A stretch of 64,000 nucleotides of DNA from Chlorokybus atmophyticus (GCA_009103225.1 RHPI01002069.1:1462329-1526328); one strand, 5' to 3'. Positions 9,405 through 19,351 are shown, counted from the first letter of the stretch. The notes: generated by a model not told the origin, from the letters alone. Program-made: numbers and translations.

Positions 9405-10560
9405 CTTAGCTGCTAGAATTCAGCCAAGTAAATCCCCATACGGCTCTCCCATTCTCTTTGTGAAGAAGAAGAACGGGAAGCTACGCATGTGTGTGGATTA
9501 TCGGGCACTGAACAAGATCACGGTCAAAAATAGGTACCCTTTACCTCGCATTGATGACATGCCAGACTCATTGTCGGGTAGTAAGTACTTTACATCACTC
9601 GATTTAACCAGTGGTTATCATTGGATCCGGTTGCATCTTGATGATGTATACAAGACTGCTTTCAGAACGCCAATTGGCCATTGCAAATACAAGGTGTTGC
9701 CGTTTGTTTTCACCAACGTACCCGCTAAGCCGAGATGAATGCTGTGTTTGGCAACTTGCTTAGCAGGTTTGTAAAGGTCTACTTGGATGACATCATCATT
9801 CATAGTAAGAACCTACATGAGCATAAACAACATGTGGCAATCGTGCTTAAGTGGATGCGAAAGCACAAGTTGTTTACCAACCTCAGCAAATGCAAGTTAG
9901 TAAGCAGGAGTTGCCATATTTAGGGCACATTGTTGGTGATGATGGCATTAAGCCTGATCCTGCTAAAGTTGAAGTCGTGGAATATTGGCCTACGCCTCGC
10001 AATCAGCATGAGCTGATGTCACTTTTGGGCCTAGCTAACTACTTCCGACGTTTTATACTCAACTACAATTCATTGACTTTGCCATTAACAACATTGTTGC
10101 GGAAAAGACAATGCTTTACATGGGATGCAAAACACGACGAATCGATGCACCTAATCAAGCATGCACTAACATCTGCACCTGTACTGGCAATGCCAGATAT
10201 GAAAGAAACAATTCACTGTGATTAGTGATGCGTCCAAGTTGGGGTGTGGTGCGGTGCTCATGCAAGATGATCGTGTGTGTGCTTATAAGTCTCGCAAATT
10301 CATTCCGATTGAGGTCAATTATACCACTACTAGGCAAGAACTATTGGGGGTGGTGCATGCAGTAAATACGTGGCATTGCTATCCCGAGGGCGCACACTTT
10401 ACAGTGACAACAGATCACAACCCTCTCGTGTTCTTTCAAACTCAGCCAATGCTTTCTCGTCGCCAGGCTCGCTGGAATGAGTTCTTGTCTCGTTTAAATT
10501 TCGGATGGTGCTATCGTCCAAGTCGTACGAAAGTGGCGGATTTGTTAAGCCGCATACCGG
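9402..10560 (+). pseudogene. Reverse transcriptase and RNase H of chromovirus A
   Basis: The motifs are clear and in order: S-P-Y-G-S-P-I-L-F-V-K-K-K-N-G (9435), C-V-D-Y-R-A-L-N-K (9490), D-L-T-S-G-Y-H-W-I (9600), V-Y-L-D-D-I-I-I (9778), L-P-Y-L-G-H-I-V (9910) and L-G-L-A-N-Y-F-R-R-F (10025). RNase H follows with I-S-D-A-S-K-L-G-C-G-A-V-L (10220), T-R-Q-E-L-L-G-V-V and T-T-D-H-N-P-L-V. The Y-L-D-D box is intact. There is a frame change near 9735, another near 9905, and a stop just before the RNase H Asp, so the copy is dead. Confidence 0.9.
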
Positions 10561-10782
10561 TGATAATCAACAGCATGCGGGCATACATCAACGCCGTTGT
10601 TGCTGTTACACCGGACACATCATTCTTGTCACGTGTCAAGACTGTGAAAAAGTGACCCTTGGTTTAACAACCATGAGCACGTAAAGGGCCTTAAGTTGCG
10701 GGATGGATTATAGTACAAGGGCAATGCTCGTATATTACCTGATCATGATGGCTTGCGCATTGAGTAGATCACTAGTATGCAT

Positions 10783-10830
10783 GACCCCCCCCCCCCCCCC
10801 CCCCNNNNCCCCCCCCCCCCCCCCCCCCCC
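10783..10830 (+). repeat. Poly-C tract containing an assembly gap (4 N)
   Basis: About 22 C, NNNN, then about 22 C. It interrupts the region between RNase H and integrase. Sequences on the two sides may not be truly adjacent in the genome. Confidence 0.9.
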
Positions 10831-10846
10831 GCATGCTGTGTCAAAA

Positions 10847-10914
10847 GGAATAGCCAAACTCCCCTTTTAATTCTCTACCCCAACACCCACGTCCACGACC
10901 CTACCAACGCCGTC
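10847..10914 (-). repeat. Fragment of a chromovirus-A-type LTR in reverse orientation
   Basis: Read on the minus strand, this stretch matches the last part of the LTR (shared words GGCGTTGGTAGGGTC, GTGTTGGGGTAGAG and GGAGTTTGGCTATTCC). It lies directly beside the poly-C gap inside the integrase region, so it is either a small inverted insertion or a join error at the gap. Confidence 0.8.
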
Positions 10915-10934
10915 AGTTTTGCCGGTCCAAGATA

Positions 10935-11900
10935 CCGCTGCAACCCGGGCCTTATTGGCCCGGGTTGACAGTGGATGTCGATCGATATGTTGCGACATGC
11001 GATGCATGTCAGCGCAACAAACTGAGACGGTAAAGAATGTCCGGCCTTTTGCAGCCACTGTCTGTCCCATCGCTGAGTTTGGAGAGTGTCAGTATGAATC
11101 TGATTACTGAGCTACCTGCGACTACTTCAGGCCATACAGCAATTGTGGTGTTTGTGGATCGTCTCATCAAGATGATTCGCCTAGCTCCTTGCCATACGGA
11201 CACGGGTGCTCGGGAATTAGCTATGCTATTCCTCTCCTCAGTGTTCCGTCTACATAGTTTGCCACGCAACATTGTATCAGATAGAGATCTGAGACTTTAA
11301 GTCTTGATTTGGGAGATCAGTGTGTGACTTCTTGCACATTGACCAACACATGAGCACTGCATTTCATCCTCAAACGGATGGGCAAACCGAACGAGCCAAC
11401 CAGATTGTGGAAGAGACTTTGCGACATTATGCTGCACCTAATCAATTTGATTGGGATGTCTATCTGACAATGGCAGAATTTGCTATTAATAATGCTTGGC
11501 AAGTGAGCAACAATGACATACCCTTCTTTACAAACTATGGCAAACACCCGTTGGGGGTGGCTGATAAAAAGTTGCCACCTAGTGATAAGGTGCCAGCTGC
11601 ACGCGAACTTGCCATTGAATTGCAATCACGCACGCAACGAGCACGCAAGTGCATGCGTGCGGCGCAAGATCGATACAAAGCGTATGCTGATAAGCATCGG
11701 CGTAATGTTGAGTTTGAAATCGGTGATAAGGTTTGCTAAGCAGCAAAAACTTGTCAACTTGTGAAAGCAAAGGGTACCCGCAAACTCATGCCACGCTTTG
11801 TGGGACCGTTCGCAATACGCGAGCGAGTTGGCAAATTTGCATACCGGTTGGAGTTGCCAGCATCGATGGGAAAGATACATGATGTATTGCCTGTGAGCCT
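10935..11900 (+). pseudogene. Integrase of chromovirus A
   Basis: The zinc finger ends with P-G-L-T-V-D-V-D-R-Y-V-A-T-C-D-A-C-Q-R (about 10950-11020). The core shows L-I-T-E-L-P near 11100, where the first catalytic residue position reads Asn (M-N-L-I-T) rather than the usual Asp. It continues with L-P-R-N-I-V-S-D-R-D (second Asp, near 11280) and F-H-P-Q-T-D-G-Q-T-E-R-A-N (third acidic residue about 11365-11405). Then come the W-D-V-Y-L-T-M-A-E-F-A-I-N region and a C-terminal SH3-like segment ending H-D-V-L-P-V-S-L-L (about 11880). A frame break near 11290-11320 and a TAA near 11738 interrupt it. Integrase would insert the cDNA into chromatin. Confidence 0.85.
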
Positions 11901-11964
11901 CCTTGCATCCTATCATGCTGGTGGACGGACTCAACCCCCACCTCCTGCTATTGTCTGGAATGAT

Positions 11965-12190
11965 AGTGAGGACCAGGGTTATGAGGTGGAGGATAGACTT
12001 GATCATAGGAAAGATAAGCGTGGACGCGCGTCTATAGATAGATAGATTATTATATAGATAGATAGATAGATTATTATATAGATAGATTTGGTCAAGTGGA
12101 AAGGGTGTGGTGTTGAGCACAACACATAGGAGCCCGAAAGGAACTTGACAAACTGCCAGCAGAAGCTTCGGGATTTCAACTGTCGTTAGC
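11965..12190 (+). pseudogene. Chromodomain of chromovirus A, interrupted by a microsatellite
   Basis: After the integrase, the frame reads Y-E-V-E-D-R-L-D-H-R-K-D-K-R-G-R-A and continues, beyond a TAGA repeat, with D-L-V-K-W-K-G-C-G-V-E-H-N-T and E-P-E-R-N-L-T-N-C. Chromovirus B has the same chromodomain without the repeat (R-G-R-A-P-T-Y-L-V-K-W-K-G), which shows where the repeat sits. Chromodomains at the end of integrase steer chromoviruses to heterochromatin by histone recognition. The repeat adds several stop codons, and the conserved Trp after H-N-T is also a stop (TAG). Confidence 0.8.
12030..12087 (+). repeat. TAGA/TAGATTATTATA microsatellite inside the chromodomain
   Basis: Consists of TAGATAGATAGA runs and two copies of a unit ATTATTATATAGATAGAT. 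It replaces the codons between R-A-S and D-L-V-K-W-K of the chromodomain. Confidence 0.9.
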
Positions 12191-12314
12191 GTGTGTGCCC
12201 ACCGCACTACTGACAGGGCGTGGGGCAGCATGTCTTCAGTGTGCAACCCTCGTCCCTTTATGATCGGATCCGGCTGTTGGCGTGATCAACTAACGGCGTC
12301 GGGAGCCGCTTTCT

Positions 12315-12328
12315 TTGAGGGGGGGCAA
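12315..12328 (+). other. Polypurine tract of chromovirus A
   Basis: A TTGAGGGGGGGGCAA-type G-rich run ends right at the 3' LTR start. It is the expected plus-strand primer for reverse transcription. Confidence 0.75.
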
Positions 12329-13193
12329 TGTCAAGGGCTTGTCCCTTAATAAGGGTTTTCACCTTGACATTAGTTTATATGACCTTAATTGGTCCATTAT
12401 ATGCCAAGTGTCACAGCCCACTCGACCACAAAAGACTTGGTGCTTTTATGGTCGATTTGTGGTAACTTCATGTACCTTCCCGTTACATTCCCCCCCACTT
12501 AAGAACGCTAACGCCCTCGGCAGCTGGCGCCCATCAGCTGGGGAATCTTCCCAGGGGTTTAATTTAGGGCCGGTCACCGGCCCCACCACCCAAAGACTGG
12601 CCAATTTATGCCCATACCGGTCAACGCGCGCATAGCGCACCGCTGCCGGCCCCACAAGTCGCATCGCGACAGGCAGGTCGTGTCCTGCCGCGCCGACTGA
12701 ACTGGTCAGTCCAACGCGACTGCCATTTGACAAGTCCCGACCTATCGATGATGGCACTTATGAAGCTACCATTTACGTTGTTGTTGGATCGAGAATCAAT
12801 GACCGCGAAATTCGTGTGCAAGGCAGGAATTAAACCCGGGTCTCAAGCTCCGATACCAATGTCACAGCCCACTCGACCACAAAGACTTGGTGTTTTTATG
12901 ATCGATGTGTGGTAATTTCATGTACCTTCCCGTTACACCAAGCTCCATTGGTTCCTCGCTCTATGCTTGTTAGAACTCTTATGTGAGTCTTATTCAAGTT
13001 ATGAGTCCCAACGGGCGACATCCATGACTCCTACCCTATTTAGTTGATATCAACCAGACCGGTCAAAGCTATGGCTGATAGCGAGTAGTGAGGGGAGATC
13101 CTTATCACGACAAGCACGGCGGCGTTGGTAGGGTCATTGGCGTGGGTGTTGGGGTAGAGGATTAAAGGGGGAGTTTGGCTATTCCCCCTTACA
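12329..13193 (+). repeat. 3' LTR of chromovirus A, split by a nested TRIM element
   Basis: LTR sequence occupies 12329-12408 and 12943-13193 (begins TGTCAAGGGC, ends CCTTACA). The insert at 12409-12937 is flanked by a duplicated CCAAG; removing it and one copy of CCAAG restores colinearity with the 5' LTR. Confidence 0.9.
12409..12937 (-). mobile_element. TRIM-like miniature LTR retrotransposon (529 bp)
   Basis: Two direct repeats of 78-79 bp (12409-12487 and 12860-12937, with a few differences) bound the insert. In minus-strand reading they start TGTAACGG and end GTGACA. On the minus strand the right repeat is followed after one base by the primer binding site TGGTATCGGAGC (12847-12858), and the left repeat is preceded by a purine tract AAGTGGGGGGGAA (12488-12500). 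The 5-bp target duplication CCAAG flanks it (12404-12408 and 12938-12942). No coding capacity is preserved. A short internal minus-strand segment (A-V-I-D-S-R-S-N-N-N-V) only hints at a decayed protease box. The element would need enzymes in trans; the primer site is the same as that of chromovirus B. Confidence 0.9.
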
Positions 13194-13299
13194 CTCTGGG
13201 TGCGGGCTATCGGCACCGGTGCCTCATGTCTCTCAGCTGGAAGTGTTGAGCGCATCGCATCCAAAGCTCCTCTGCTAGCTGGGTCTTAAATACCCCCTC

Positions 13300-14389
13300 A
13301 TTGTCCTAGCCCTCTGCGAAATCGAACCTTGTCGTGATGGTTGGTAGAAACGGGGAGGACTTTGCACTCAGGGATCTGGCGCTGGCCGTGGTGGAGGTGA
13401 TGGTGGATACCGCCTTTGAGAGGATGGAAGTATGCCTGCCGGCGTCCCCAATCGTTGTGAAGGAAAGCCCGGCAGACCCGGTTTTTTCGGGCCTGCCTCG
13501 CGTTCTGTTTGCTCTGCGGCGTAGCTCCATCGGACAGCATGAGCTGCCTCCCTGACCAATGTCCCTTCCCACATGGCTGTGGGCTCTGTGTCCACATCGG
13601 TCTGGTTGTGATATTGTGGTATGGGCTGCAAGTATACTGCGCGCAATAAATGCTGCCGCCTGTCGTGAGTGATGGTGGGGACTCGCAAGATCCCTGCCAT
13701 GTAGGCATCCCACCTGCCTTGTACCACGCCCACATCGAGCACGGTCATGGCGCGCGCTCGTATGGTGCGTTGGAGGCCGGTCTGCTGCGCGTGTAGCTCG
13801 TGAGCGATGCGCCGGCGTTGCCACGCTGCTTTCACTTTCGGCAGCCGCAGCATTGCCTCCTGCACTCTCTCCGAAGTGTCTGGTGCAGTGGTCGCAGCAT
13901 TGTATGCTTGCCGCAGCGAGCGGATGAATGCCCCCAACCATGATGCTCTGTTGCCAAAGGCGAACATGGGGACAGCGGGTGATTGGCGACGAGCTACGTG
14001 ACGAGTCATGCTCGAGAGGCGCTGCCTTCTCGCATCCCCATCATCTATCTCAATGCACTGCCCTCAGGCCGGTGCAGCATGACTGCTTGCCATATGAGAC
14101 GGGTACGGAGTTGTTGCTCTCCTACCATACCAGCTCCTCCTCGCTGGGTGGTGTCTCCTTGTGGGGTGAGGTAACCTTGCCTTGCATCCCGCTGATTATC
14201 GGGCATACCATTGACCAGAGAGGGCAGTAGCGGGGCAATTACCCCCCTCAATTGTTGCGCCAACGCCCTTGCTTGGTCAGCAACATTTGTTGCCTTGGCT
14301 GTGTGATTGTGGTTTGCTGAGGCACCACGGCAAGTGCAGGGGAGGTGCCGCCGACATTTGACAGCCCGACCGGGTCCCGCGGGTTGCAC
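13300..14389 (-). CDS. Unrecognised open region between two retrotransposons
   Basis: Two minus-strand frames (about 14389-14045 and 14009-13368) are long for this AT/GC balance. The upstream part has a Cys/His-rich piece (C-R-R-H-L-P-C-T-C). The downstream part is an Arg/Ala-rich alpha-helical protein with several Trp (for example V-Q-G-R-W-D-A-Y-M-A-G and A-M-W-E-G-T-L-V-R) and shifts frame near 13370. I do not recognise the family. The position between LTR elements makes a transposon gag-like or captured gene likely, but no diagnostic motif is visible. Confidence 0.3.
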
Positions 14390-14438
14390 CGCAGCGGTGC
14401 GTGCTGCTTCGCTTCATCTGTCGGCGTGCGTCAACTTG

Positions 14439-14787
14439 TGTAACGGTGTGCTACCTCCATAGAGGTTCCTCGCCCTTGTTAAGGATTAGATTAGGGTCCC
14501 AACGGATATATCTAGCCAATTAAGCCGGATTGGAGCTGTTAACTTAGTGTTAAGGCCCTAATGTAGTGTTATTTATCTGTAACATTGATATAGCGGCGGC
14601 TGCGTTAGCAGCGCCGCCATGCGGTTGGATCATGTCTCATGTCAATTTCAACCGCATGGCGGCGCTGCTAACGCAGCAGCCGCTATAGCTAGGGGATCTT
14701 CGCTCCGGCAGTTGCCGCCGGCGGCGGCGGCGGCGGCGGCAGTGTTGGGGTAGGGGATTTAAGGGGGCGGTAGCACACCCTTTTACC
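14439..14787 (+). repeat. LTR copy in plus orientation abutting the 3' end of chromovirus B
   Basis: Begins TGTAACGGTGTGCTACC and ends with GGGCGGTAGCACACCCTTTTACC. Aligned to the 5' LTR of chromovirus B it matches in inverted orientation (shared words GTGCTACC, GGGTCCCAACGG, AGCAGCGCCGCCATGCGG, and GGGGATT-AAAGGGGGCGGTAGCAC allowing small differences). It contains a 39-nt inverted repeat (14589-14627 with 14649-14687, one mismatch). The stop codon of the chromovirus B chromodomain lies within its last bases. No target duplication is seen. Confidence 0.75.
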
Positions 14788-15822
14788 GTCCGCGTGTGGA
14801 CACATCACTCCAGTACGCCCGAAGAATCTCTTGGCAGTTGGTAAGATTCCTTTCGGGTTCCCATGTGTTGTGTTCAACAGCATACCCTTTCCACTTCACC
14901 AAGTAAGTTGGCGCGCGTCCGCGTCGGGGCTTACGGTGACTCAGGATTGTTTCCACCTCGTACTCGAAAGTATCATCGCCATCCACTGCGACAGGGGTTG
15001 GAGGAGGTTGAACCCGACCGTCTGAACGGTACGTTTCAGTACACTCACATGAAACACATTATGTATACGTATGGAATGTGGTAACTCTAAACGATACACG
15101 TGAGTGCAAACCCGATCAACCACTTTAAAGGGCCCTATACAGCGAGGGAAAACTTTTGGGTACCCACTCCTTTGATGGATATGTTTTTAGTGCTCTAAAG
15201 CACCGAATTGCCCACATCATAGTCAGCCTGCATACAATGCTTATCAGCTTGGGCTTTCCGTCTGTCTTGCGCTGCGCGCAGACAGCTCTTTGCCAATGCT
15301 AACCTGTCTTGCATGGCCGCAGCCATCTCGCGCTGCAGGCACGCGAGTCAAGTCGTTAGCTGGCAACTTAATACCCGCAGGATTTTGTGGATGCACTCCG
15401 TAATTGAATAAAAATGGAGTTTCCTGCACGCTCTCTTGCCATGCATTGTTAATTGCGAACTCAGCCATTGGAAGATAAATATCCCAATCAGACTGATTCG
15501 GACTCACAATGCCGAATGGCTTCCTCAATCACTTGATTGGCGCGTTCAGTCGGACCGTCAGTTTGCGGATTATAAGCGGTACTCATATGCTGCTGTATCT
15601 GCAGGAAGTTGCATAGCGACCCAAAACTGTCCAAATCTAAGCCACAAACCTCGGGTCACGGTTTGAGACAAGGTTGCGAGGCAAGCCATGCAACTTGAAC
15701 ACTGACGCGACAAAAACCATCACTAGATCACGGGAGCCTATCTCCGTACGGCAAGGAACAATGTGAACCATTTTGGTTAAACGCTTCACAATTACTGAAC
15801 ACCCTTTCAGTAACATCTCCAT
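14783..15822 (-). pseudogene. Integrase core, C-terminal domain and chromodomain of chromovirus B
   Basis: The minus strand encodes an integrase core part (V-K-R-L-T-K-M-V-H-I-V-P-C; H-G-L-P-R-N-L-V-S-N-R-D-P-R-F near 15670-15640), then W-D-I-Y-L-P-M-A-E-F-A-I-N-N-A-W (near 15480). A linker with R-I-H-N-V-F-H-V-S-V-L-K (near 15065) follows, and then the chromodomain Y-E-V-E-T-I-L-S-H-R-K ... Y-L-V-K-W-K-G-Y ... N-T-W-E-P-E-R-N-L (14970-14810). In the core the residue expected to be the second catalytic Asp reads Asn (V-S-N-R-D). Stops separate the pieces. The chromodomain itself is intact, with its aromatic residues preserved. Confidence 0.85.
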
Positions 15823-16780
15823 GTCTCAAGAGCATGAACTATACCCAATAGTTCTTGCTCTGTCGTGGTGTAGTTCACCTCTGCAGGAATGAACTTCCTA
15901 CTCTCATAAGCACAAGGTCTACCATCTTGCAACGGTACCGCACCACACCCAAGTGTTGATGCGTCATTGACCACTGTGAAGTGTTTGTCCCAATTTGGCA
16001 GTGCTACCACCGGCGCCGATGTTAAAGCCAACTTCACCTTTTGCATAACAGCTTCTTGTGCTGCTGTTCAAGTGAATGGGGCATCTTTACGCAACAGTTT
16101 AGTCAAAGGCATGACAACTGTCGAGTACCCCATCATGAACTTGGAAAAAATAGTTTGCCAACCCTAGAAACGACCTTAGTTGATGGATATTTTGAGGTTG
16201 GGGCCACTCTTTCACAATCTGCACTATGCGAGGGTCAGGTTTGATACCCGCACCACTCACAATATGACCAAGAAAGGGCAACTCCGTGTTACAAAAATCA
16301 CAATTGATGAGATTTGCCAACAAACGATGCTTGCGCAATCTTGGAAACAGCGCTTCCAAGTGTTGCCTGTGTTCTTCCTTTGTTTTACCTAAGACAATGA
16401 TGTCATTCAAGTATATAAGGACATGTTGACCAAGCAAATCATTGAAAACTTTATTCATTACCTTCTGATACACAGCGGGTGCATTAGTCAATCCAAAAGG
16501 TAACACTTTGTATTAATAGCCCGTAGGTATCCTGAATGCTGTCTTACAGACATCCGAAGGATGAATCCGGATTTGATGATAGCCGCTTGTCAAGTCTAGC
16601 GTATTAAAGTGCGTATTCCCTGACAACTTGTCAAACACATCATCAAACCTTGGCAACGGGTATTTGTTCTTTATCGTGATCTTGTTTAAAGCACGGTAAT
16701 CCACACACATGCGCAACTTCCCATTTTTTTCATAACAAACAATATGGGTGCGCCAAAGGGTGAAGAACTTGGTTCAATTA
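15807..16780 (-). pseudogene. Reverse transcriptase and RNase H of chromovirus B
   Basis: In order on the minus strand: [12 protein letters not shown] (16716), D-L-T-S-G-Y-H-Q-I-R (near 16580), M-L-P-F-G-L-T-N-A-P-A (16506), Y-L-N-D-I-I-V (near 16400), L-P-F-L-G-H-I-V (near 16270) and L-G-L-A-N-Y-F. RNase H follows with D-A-S-T-L-G-C-G-A-V and E-Q-E-L-L-G-I-V-H-A. The catalytic box is Y-L-N-D in place of Y-[LV]-D-D, which removes one of the two metal-binding Asp. A stop at 16510 and further frame changes confirm decay. Confidence 0.88.
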
Positions 16781-17001
16781 ATCCCTTTTCCAATAACTCT
16801 TTTAATTATGTTTCCATTTCCCCCCTCTCACGAGGGCTCAACCTATATGTAGACCGAAATTGAGGCTCACTATCAGGAATTAAAGGTATTGTGTGTCCGA
16901 CACCTCCATCAGGGGGGGCAATTCATTTCATTAAACCAGGTTGCTGTATGTAACATTAGCAACTGGCCACTAGATGAAGGTACATCAGTCACGACGGAAT
17001 C

Positions 17002-18436
17002 CTATTCAACCTTCTTGGCCTTGCCCTTTCCCTTGGTTGGGCAATTCTTCGCAATGTGACCTGGCAAATGGCACACGTAGCAGGCGCGTGCTGCAATAGG
17101 CGTAGCACCACTCGCAGGTGTGTATGAGGTCTCGACCTTTGTTGCCGCATGCGCACTTCGTGGAGGGACCCACTTCCCCCATGTGGCTTGACTGAAGCCA
17201 CAACCTGCGACTTGTCCTGCACAACCGCAGCATCGTTGTTGAACAGATACACACTCAACCTCTGCAAGGTTGCGAGGTCCGCGAGAACTCACGGTTGCCC
17301 CGTCGACGTGTTGTACTGCAACTGGTCGCGCAAGCGCGCATCTAAGCCGTGCTTGTACAGGTTAAACTGCTCAGCCTTGTCCATGGGCATGAGCCCACTG
17401 TTGACACGTCCAACAAGTGCCTGAAACTCCTGCAAGTACACTGAAGACGCCCGACCATTCTGTCGCAGCTTGGTAAGCTTGTTGCGAGCAGCAGTAGCCG
17501 GGTCCATGCCACCATAGCGCTCCACCAAGAACCGAAACAATGCCTCCACAATCTTGGTAGCACCATCCTCTGTTTGACGTGCCCACTCGGCCAAAGCGTA
17601 AGATGGCATGAGCAACTCAGCAACAGATGTATGCTCACTAACTGGTCGCTAAAGTGCAGCCAAGTAGCGCTTTACATTCACCACCCAATCATGAATGTTC
17701 ACAGCCCCATTGGGCCTGAACTTCTCGGGCTTGTTCAGCGATGTGACGGGTAGGCTAATTGATGTCCCTGCTACAGTTGTGGTAGCCCCGGCCACCTGCT
17801 GGCGTAATGCCACCAACTCGGACTACATAGCATCGAGGCGTGCAGTCAAGCGCTCTTCTCGAGCTAACTTCTCCTCCAGCTCAGGCCCCAAGTACCAGAA
17901 GAGGTCCTTGCAACGCTTTTGAGTTTCCACCTTCAATAAGGTGAGAGCCTCAAACGCCATCCATTGGCCTGGATACGGGCCTGGTTTGTCATAAATAGCC
18001 ATAAGAGTGGCCACTGCTGGATCTGTGCGCATGAGTTGCGATATATTACGCGTCAACTCATGCTCAATCATGCGAATCATCTCCTTGCTTGCGCGCGGGG
18101 GTGCCGCGAAGTCCGTCTCATATGCATTACGCACTTGCTGCGCCCACTCGTCCCACACTTCCTTGCGAAGCTGGGGGTGTGCAGCAAGAAGAGCTTCACG
18201 CTCTGCGTACTTCGCTATGGCCGCCCCGATGATGCTCTGAGCGTCCATATGTTGGTTATCATGAGAGGACTTCTTTGGAGAAGCTTCACCACTCTTGGAC
18301 TTGGCTTCTTTTCCTCCTCACTGACACTATAACCACCACTCGTTTCTGAGTGCTTCACTTCCTCATCACTTGATGGCTCATATGATGAATCCTTAGGAAC
18401 GGGATTCATCCCTCCTTCCTCTCCTTGGTGAGACAT
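17002..18436 (-). pseudogene. gag of chromovirus B with zinc knuckle
   Basis: The minus strand starts at ATG 18436 with an acidic/Ser-rich stretch (S-S-D-E-E-V-K-H-S-E-T-S). It continues after a frame change with I-I-G-A-A-I-A-K-Y-A-E-R-E-A-L (18235) and a helical region. The capsid-like part (17615-17289) has E-R-Y-G-G-M-D-P-A-T-A-A-R-N-K-L and Y-L-Q-E-F-Q-A-L-V-G-R-V. A CCHC knuckle C-Y-V-C-H-L-P-G-H-I-A-K-N-C follows at about 17040-17085, then a basic tail. Stops near 17820 and 17650 break the frame. Confidence 0.8.
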
Positions 18437-19337
18437 CTGCCCAAGGAGACAAGCCGTCAAGAAGTTTGCAGTGCACGAGTGCACAAGCACACGAGTTGTG
18501 CACTCTGAAGTGTTAAGATTTATTGTTTCTTTCTCGTTGATTTCAAGGTGCTATACTTGGGTTAAACAGCATGTACAATAACTGCCAAACACCTCTTAAC
18601 AAGACACTCGCTTGTAAACAAACCGCACGCGAATTTACGCGACGGTTCACTGAACCGTGTGGCACAAGCTACAACAACTCAAAGTTTTCACTTTGTACAA
18701 CCCTGCTCAACTCACAATTGTAAATGACTTAAAGGGTGCCAAACTCTCGTTAAATTAGCCCTACAGGCCGATATCAAGTTGTGAGTCGAGGGTTTGACAT
18801 CAACCGCCCAGAATGAATCTGGCGGCCCTACCGCACTAAATGGCGGCCAAAACAGCCGAAATTGGCGTTAGACTGCTTTCTTCGGGTGGGAGAAATGTAA
18901 ACAACCACAACCCCCCCTTACACCACCACGAATCCAAGTGGTGGCAGCCCCAACCACGAACACACTCACAAGTAATAATGTGATAATTACAAGTGATGTG
19001 CTGGGATGCAATACTTGAGGTGAGGCTGCCTGAGTGGCCGCCTCACCTTCACACTAACAAGCTAGGCTAGGCCAGGCAAGCTAGGCTAGGCTAAGCAAGC
19101 AAGGCAAGGCAAGGCTAGGCTAGGCTACACCAACAACAGCAATTATACAACTATACAACAACAACAACTAGCTAACAACTACCACTACCCACCCTAGTGG
19201 GTAGCGGCTGCTAGCTGCCGCCGCTGCTGCCGCTGTCAGGCCGCCGGCCTGGCGTCGGCACTGAGCAGTGCCGACTGCCGCCTCTGCACCCCGCCGGCGC
19301 CAAAGCCGTCGCCGCCCCCCCAGGCCCCCACGTCCTC
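18437..19337 (-). other. Leader region of chromovirus B
   Basis: No coding sequence is recognised between the primer binding site and gag. It contains an A/C-rich stretch and, at 19056-19126, a run of AGGCTAGGCAAG-type pentamer repeats similar to the one near 4728-4782. A GCCGCC-rich block lies at 19205-19320. Confidence 0.6.
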
Positions 19338-19349
19338 GCTCCGATACCA
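19338..19349 (-). other. Primer binding site of chromovirus B
   Basis: On the minus strand TGGTATCGGAGC follows the LTR end with a two-base spacer. It resembles the initiator tRNA-Met site (TGGTATCAGAGC) used by many plant LTR elements and is the same 12-mer as in the TRIM at 12847-12858. Confidence 0.8.
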
Positions 19350-19351
19350 CA

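Larger units (their letters stand above)
5464..13193 (+). mobile_element. Ty3/gypsy chromovirus A, both LTRs present, coding region degraded
   Basis: The element has a 5' LTR (5464-5798), primer binding site (5801-5812), gag with zinc knuckle (6636-8087), pol with protease-linker, RT, RNase H, integrase and a C-terminal chromodomain (to about 12190), a purine tract (12315-12328) and a 3' LTR (12329-13193, split by a nested insertion). LTRs begin TGTCAAGG and end TTACA. They are visibly diverged, so the insertion is not young. The flanking bases (GATGG before, CTCTG after) do not form a target duplication, suggesting rearrangement after insertion or recombination between copies. Stops and frameshifts interrupt gag and pol. 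A poly-C tract with an unresolved gap and a foreign LTR fragment interrupt the integrase. Confidence 0.9.

Noticed and set aside
5459-13198. Target-site duplication of chromovirus A
   Set aside because: The five bases on each side (GATGG and CTCTG) do not match.
14439-14787. A MITE rather than an LTR, because the ends TGTAA...TTACA and GTGCTACC/GGTAGCAC are inverted
   Set aside because: The related copy at 19352-19679 is followed by a primer binding site and leads into a retrotransposon leader, so LTR is the better reading.
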